Origin: Acidimicrobiaceae bacterium
GTDB lineage: Bacteria; Actinomycetota; Acidimicrobiia; Acidimicrobiales; Palsa-688
Assembly (NCBI GenBank): GCA_027334785.1
Contig: DAHWQF010000100.1
Coordinates: 1-9,523, forward strand
Length of the DNA: 9,523 bases
Direction of reading: 5' to 3'
The translations under genes and the position numbers were made by a program. Positions 5,675-9,523 of this stretch are shown piece after piece (within the stretch, counting starts at the first letter, position 1; each line of letters starts with the position of its first letter). The notes below the pieces were generated by a model. The model made no database searches, was not told where the DNA came from, and saw only the letters and a program-made list of their open reading frames with translations.

Positions 5675-8600
5675 CTACGCGGGCACCAGTGCCTGGAGCA
5701 CTTCGACCAGGGCTTGGGCCGGGTCAGTGGCGACCCCTCTTGGCCCGGCCGGTCCCTTGAGCCCGCCATTTTCCCCTTGGCCGGGCCTTGCCCCTTGGCC
5801 GCGGCCGCCAGCACGCGCCGGGCCGTTTAGCGCGAGCGGCCCTACCAGCTGGGCCTGGTCGTCCTTGTAAACGGCCTTGGGCCAGATGCGCCCGAGCCTG
5901 ACCTGTTCGCTCGGCCGCAGCCGCACCGGTGACACGCGAGCCACGAGGCCACCCTGGCGGCTGCCGGCACCCCCGCTCACGACGGAGATCTCCCTTAGGC
6001 CGAGCCGGGCGGCCTCGGCCCGGAGGTGCGCGATACCGAGGAGCGCTTCCGCCTCGGGTGGCAAAGGACCGTAGCGGTCCTCCCACTCCGCCCGCACGTC
6101 GCCTACCTCCTCGTGGGTGGTAAGGGTGGCGAGCCGGCGGTAGGCCTCGAGCCGGAGATCCTCGCGTTCCACGTAACTTTCAGGGAGGTTGGCCGTTACC
6201 GGCACGTCGATCTTGATCTCGGCGGGCGGGCGGAGCGTCTCGCCCTTGGCCTCCGCCACGGCCTCGCTCACCATCTGCACGTAGAGGTCGTACCCAACGG
6301 CCGCGATGTGGCCTGACTGGTCTTCGCCGAGGAGGTTGCCGGCACCCCTGATCTCGAGGTCCCGCATGGCGATCTTGAAGCCCGAACCGAGCTCGGTGTG
6401 CTCGCCGATCGTGCGCAGGCGCTCGTAGGCCTCCTCGGTGAGCTTGCGGTCGGGAGGATAGAAGAGGTACGCGTACGCCCGCTGCCCCGCCCGCCCGACC
6501 CGCCCTCTGAGCTGGTGGAGCTGCCCGAGGCCGAGCATGTCGGCTCGGTCCACCACGAGCGTGTTGACCGTCGGCATGTCGATGCCAGCCTCGATGATCG
6601 TGGTGCACACGAGCACGTCGTAGCGGCCCTCCCAGAAGTCGAGCACCACCTTTTCCAAGAGGCCCTCGTCCATCTGGCCGTTGGCGATTGCCACGCGGGC
6701 CTCGGGCACGAGCTCGCTCACCCGCGCCGCCACCTCTTCGATGTCGTGCACCCGGTGGTGGACGTAGAAAACTTGGCCTTCACGCAACAGTTCCCGGCGC
6801 ACCGCCTCGGCCACCGCCCGCTCGTCGAACTCGCCCACGTAGGTGAGGATCGGCCGGCGCTCGGCCGGAGGTGTGGCGATGAGGGACAGGTCGCGGATGC
6901 CGGTGAGCGCCATCTCCAGGGTCCGGGGTATGGGCGAGGCGGTCATGGTCAGCACGTCGACGCCGGTGGATAGCTTCTTTATTGCCTCCTTGTGGTTGAC
7001 CCCGAAGCGCTGCTCCTCGTCCACCACCAAAAGGCCTAGGTTTTTGAACTTGATGTCGGGCACGAGCAGCTTGTGGGTGCCGATGACGACGTCGACGGAG
7101 CCGTCGGCCAGCCCGTCGGTGACCGCTCGGGCTTCAGCGGGGGTCAAAAAGCGAGAGAGCATCTCGACCCTGAGCGGGTACGGGGCGAAACGCTCGGAAA
7201 ACGTCTGCAAATGCTGGGCCGCGAGCAGGGTCGTGGGGACGAGCACGGCCACCTGCTTGCCGTCTTGGACGGCCTTGAACGCGGCCCTGATCGCCACCTC
7301 GGTCTTGCCGAAGCCGACATCGCCGCACACGAGCCGGTCCATCGGCACCGGCGCCTCCATGTCGGCCTTCACGTCTTGGATGGCCCGGAGCTGGTCCCTC
7401 GTCTCGGTATAGGGGAAAGCCTCTTCCATCTCCGCTTGCCAGGGCGTGTCAACGGGGAAGGCGTGGCCCGGAGAGGTGGCCCGCTCACGGTAGAGGGAAA
7501 CGAGCTCCTGGGCAATCTCGCGCACCGCCCTGCGCACGCGCTCTTTGGCCCTCGCCCAATCGCTCCCGCCCAAGCGCGAAAGCGAAGGCGTTTCCCCGCC
7601 GGTATAAGGCCGGAGGGCGTCGACTTGGTCCGAAGGGACGTAGAGCTTGTCGCCGTCCCGGTACTCTAGGAGCAGGTAGTCGCGCTCCACACCGGCGATC
7701 GAGCGCTTCACCATCCCCCCGAAGCGCGCCACCCCGTGCTGGAAATGGACCACGTAGTCACCGGTTTTCAGGTCGGTGAAAAAAGTCTCGGGGATAGCCG
7801 CGCGCGGCCGCGGCGCGCGGTGGGGGCGCTTCCGCCCGGTGAGGTCCCCCTCTGCCAGCACGCCGAAGCCGAGCTGCGGGAAGGAAAAACCATGCTCGAG
7901 CGGGGCGACCACCACCGAGCTCCCCTCGCCGGCTTGTTCCGCGACCGGGGCCAGGATCCCCTCCCCCGCGAGCGCGCTCGACAGTCTCGACGCAGAGGCC
8001 TCTGTCTCGGCGCACACGACGACGGTCGACTTCTTGGCCGAGAGCTCACGGATTTCGGCAAGCACCCGTTCGTTGCCGCCCACCACCGGGCTCCAAGCCC
8101 GCGTGGCGACCACGGGCACGTTCGGCCCCTCGGGGACCGCCACCATCATCGACACCGACGCGCCGCTCCGGGCGAGGAGCCGGTCGAAGTCGAGGTGCAG
8201 GCGCGGGAACTCGCCCTGCGCTCCCCAGGTCGCCGCCAGGGCGCCCGCCAGATCTGCCTCCTCGTCGGCAATTTCGCTGGCCCGCTGGCGCATCCTCGCC
8301 GGCTCTACCAGCACGACCCTGGAACCACCCGGCAACAGGTCCACGAGCAGGTGCTCGTCGGCGGTCAGCCAAGGCAGCCACGACTCCATACCGTCGAAGC
8401 TGTGGCCCTCGGCGAGGCGCTCCCAGGTGCCCGCCCCCCAGGGCGCCTCCTCCATCAACCGGGCGGCCCGCTCGCGCACCTCGGGTGTCGGGAGCAGCTC
8501 CCTGCACCCGAACACGGCGACTTCATCGAGGTCCCTCGTCGAGCGCTGGTCAGCGACCGAGAACTCCGACAGCCTGTCCACCTCGTCCCCCCACAGGTCG

Positions 8601-9247
8601 ACCCGCACGGGAGCGGCCGCGGTGGAGGGGAACACGTCCACGATCGACCCCCGCACGGCCATCTCGCCCCGGTGCTCGACCTGGTACTCGCGCCGGTAGC
8701 CGAGCGTGGCCAGCCGGGCCACCAGCTCCTGCTGGTCCACCTGGCCGCCGCGCGCCACCACCACGGGTTCGATGTCCTCGACATGGGGCCCGAGCCGCTG
8801 GAGCAGCGCCCTGACCGAGGACACGACCACGGCGGGCACTTGGGCGTCGGGCGCCCCGTCGCGCAGGCGGCGCAGGCGCCACATGAGCTCGAGGCGGCGG
8901 CCCATCGTCTCGGGGGCGGGGCTCACGCGTTCGAAAGGCAGGGTCTCCCAGGCGGGGAAAAAGGCGACCTCTTCCTCGCCGAGCCATACCCCCGCCTCCC
9001 GGGCGAGGCGCTCGGCGGCGGCGGCGCTCGCCATGGCGACCACGACTGGGCGGCTCTCGGAGACCTCCGCCAGGGCGGCCACCACAAAAGGTTGGGCCGG
9101 CTCGGCGACGGCCACGAGACGTTCGGCGCCGGCGACCCACGCCCCTAGGGCAGGGTCACGGTTGGCCCGCCCCACCAAAGGCGCGAGGGGGCGCCGCCCG
9201 TGTGAAGGGCGCGAACTAGGAGCTTTTAGCTCGACGGTGTTTGCCAC
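5675..9247 (-). CDS. mfd: Transcription-repair coupling factor Mfd
   Basis: This 1190-residue SF2 translocase removes RNA polymerase stalled at DNA lesions and recruits the UvrA excision machinery. Domains in order: the UvrB-homology region (about 20-330), with FPAWETLPFERVSPAPETMGR and REYQVEHRGEMAVRGSIVDVFP; the RNA polymerase-interacting Tudor-like domain near 490-560 (TGDYVVHFQHGVARFGG, then DKLYVPSDQVD); and the RecG-like motor with Walker A GDVGFGKT at 642-649, DEEQ at 743-746, TASPIPRT as motif III and QLRGRVGRAG as motif VI near 914. The RecG-type TRG region (FKIAMRDLEIRGAGNLLG) comes next, and the C-terminal UvrA-regulating domain last. The GTG at 9247 is chosen because it lies 10 bases after the pth stop and gives a normal length; the frame is open to 9409 but that part overlaps pth. 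An odd Gly/Arg/Pro-rich insert occupies about residues 1141-1174. Confidence 0.97.
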   Translation of the reverse strand: MANTVELKAPSSRPSHGRRPLAPLVGRANRDPALGAWVAGAERLVAVAEPAQPFVVAALAEVSESRPVVVAMASAAAAERLAREAGVWLGEEEVAFFPAWETLPFERVSPAPETMGRRLELMWRLRRLRDGAPDAQVPAVVVSSVRALLQRLGPHVEDIEPVVVARGGQVDQQELVARLATLGYRREYQVEHRGEMAVRGSIVDVFPSTAAAPVRVDLWGDEVDRLSEFSVADQRSTRDLDEVAVFGCRELLPTPEVRERAARLMEEAPWGAGTWERLAEGHSFDGMESWLPWLTADEHLLVDLLPGGSRVVLVEPARMRQRASEIADEEADLAGALAATWGAQGEFPRLHLDFDRLLARSGASVSMMVAVPEGPNVPVVATRAWSPVVGGNERVLAEIRELSAKKSTVVVCAETEASASRLSSALAGEGILAPVAEQAGEGSSVVVAPLEHGFSFPQLGFGVLAEGDLTGRKRPHRAPRPRAAIPETFFTDLKTGDYVVHFQHGVARFGGMVKRSIAGVERDYLLLEYRDGDKLYVPSDQVDALRPYTGGETPSLSRLGGSDWARAKERVRRAVREIAQELVSLYRERATSPGHAFPVDTPWQAEMEEAFPYTETRDQLRAIQDVKADMEAPVPMDRLVCGDVGFGKTEVAIRAAFKAVQDGKQVAVLVPTTLLAAQHLQTFSERFAPYPLRVEMLSRFLTPAEARAVTDGLADGSVDVVIGTHKLLVPDIKFKNLGLLVVDEEQRFGVNHKEAIKKLSTGVDVLTMTASPIPRTLEMALTGIRDLSLIATPPAERRPILTYVGEFDERAVAEAVRRELLREGQVFYVHHRVHDIEEVAARVSELVPEARVAIANGQMDEGLLEKVVLDFWEGRYDVLVCTTIIEAGIDMPTVNTLVVDRADMLGLGQLHQLRGRVGRAGQRAYAYLFYPPDRKLTEEAYERLRTIGEHTELGSGFKIAMRDLEIRGAGNLLGEDQSGHIAAVGYDLYVQMVSEAVAEAKGETLRPPAEIKIDVPVTANLPESYVEREDLRLEAYRRLATLTTHEEVGDVRAEWEDRYGPLPPEAEALLGIAHLRAEAARLGLREISVVSGGAGSRQGGLVARVSPVRLRPSEQVRLGRIWPKAVYKDDQAQLVGPLALNGPARAGGRGQGARPGQGENGGLKGPAGPRGVATDPAQALVEVLQALVPA
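5726..5827 (-). repeat. Low-complexity Gly/Arg/Pro insert coding region near the Mfd C-terminus
   Basis: About 34 codons between the conserved IWPKAVYKDDQAQLVGPL segment and the terminal QALVEVLQALV helix encode a stretch rich in Gly, Ala, Arg and Pro, containing GQGARPGQG. At DNA level it contains the 10-bp direct repeat CCCCTTGGCC (+ strand) at 5773-5782 and 5791-5800, 18 bases apart and so in frame. This suggests growth by slippage in a flexible loop of the last Mfd domain. Confidence 0.7.
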
Positions 9248-9257
9248 GGCACCACCA

Positions 9258-9523
9258 TTAAACGCCGGCGGAGCGGGAACTACCGGGGCGGGGGCTGCCC
9301 GGGGCGGGAGGGTCCTCGGCCGGGCGAGAATTGAACTCGTTTTGCGCCGCCGCGATGCCTTCAGCCAGGAGCAGCTCGACGGCGTCGGCTGCGGTGGAGA
9401 CTGCCGCACGGAGCTTGGCCCGCTCGGCCCTGGTCGGCGCCGACAGGACGTGGTCGATACCGGCGTCCTTTCCCCCCGGTGGCTTGCCGATCCCGACCCG
9501 GACCCTCGAGAACTCGCCGCTCC
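9258..9523 (-). CDS. pth: Peptidyl-tRNA hydrolase, C-terminal part
   Basis: The gene enters from beyond the right edge; only the last 87 or so codons are visible, ending at TAA 9260-9258. Peptidyl-tRNA hydrolase splits the ester bond of peptidyl-tRNA released from stalled ribosomes and recycles the tRNA. The visible part starts with GEFSRVRVGIGKPPGGKDAG, the conserved substrate-binding loop region of bacterial Pth, continues with IDHVLSAPTRAERAKL, and ends with the helix AADAVELLLAEGIAAAQNEFNS. A Pro/Ser/Arg-rich tail of about 20 residues follows. The N-terminal catalytic His and Asp lie outside the window. Its stop is 10 bases before the mfd GTG, so the two are probably cotranscribed. Confidence 0.9.
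   Translation of the reverse strand, partial: SGEFSRVRVGIGKPPGGKDAGIDHVLSAPTRAERAKLRAAVSTAADAVELLLAEGIAAAQNEFNSRPAEDPPAPGSPRPGSSRSAGV

Noticed and set aside
5665..5814. Extended N-terminus for the SurA-like lipoprotein
   Set aside because: It would overlap the mfd C-terminus and place the lipobox about 100 residues into the protein, which is incompatible with a signal peptide.
7736..9148. Long + strand open frame (470 codons) opposite mfd
   Set aside because: It lies wholly antisense to unmistakable Mfd domains, has no recognisable motif, and its His/Arg/Gly/Pro-rich composition is what the complement of GC-rich codons gives.
9248..9409. Upstream extension of the mfd frame
   Set aside because: It overlaps the well-supported end of pth in another frame and its translation is Ser/Pro/Arg-rich with no Mfd similarity. 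The ATG at 9258 that overlaps the pth stop is not in the mfd frame.

Overview
The window looks like GC-rich actinobacterial chromosome, probably Acidimicrobiia or a near relative. The class-level guess is an inference from protein style and gene order and is not proven. Eight protein-coding features can be supported. One lies on the + strand at the left edge. The other seven form one tightly packed run on the - strand, transcribed from right to left. I saw no tRNA, rRNA, CRISPR array, insertion sequence or phage gene.

Layout, right to left along the - strand: the C-terminal end of peptidyl-tRNA hydrolase (pth, cut by the window edge); mfd, the transcription-repair coupling factor; a SurA/parvulin-like lipoprotein; a MazG nucleotide pyrophosphohydrolase with an N-terminal tetrapyrrole-methylase-like domain; an FtsB/DivIC-type division protein; a DUF501 protein fused in frame to a Ppx/GppA phosphatase; and a RimJ/RimL-type GNAT acetyltransferase. 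On the + strand at the left edge, converging on the acetyltransferase, is the C-terminal part of an S26 signal peptidase of the small type that matures nickel superoxide dismutase. A 13-bp tandem repeat sits where the two convergent genes meet.

The order mfd, mazG, ftsB-like, DUF501, ppx matches the conserved actinobacterial neighbourhood known from Mycobacterium tuberculosis (Rv1020 to Rv1026). Two differences stand out. Enolase, which normally sits just before the ftsB-like gene, is absent and replaced by a 75-bp gap. DUF501 and Ppx, normally two genes, are one reading frame. The run combines housekeeping tasks: translation recycling (Pth), transcription-coupled repair (Mfd), envelope protein folding (SurA-like), nucleotide-pool cleaning (MazG), division (FtsB) and polyphosphate or ppGpp metabolism (Ppx). 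Gaps of 10 to 16 bases between most neighbours suggest a shared transcript; the 75-bp gap before ftsB is the only plausible internal promoter site.

I found no exotic new system. The points most worth checking are the missing canonical start codon for the DUF501 part (with a possible +1 slip site at the ftsB stop), the DUF501-Ppx fusion, the tandem repeat at the convergent gene ends, the missing enolase gene and a low-complexity insert near the end of Mfd.
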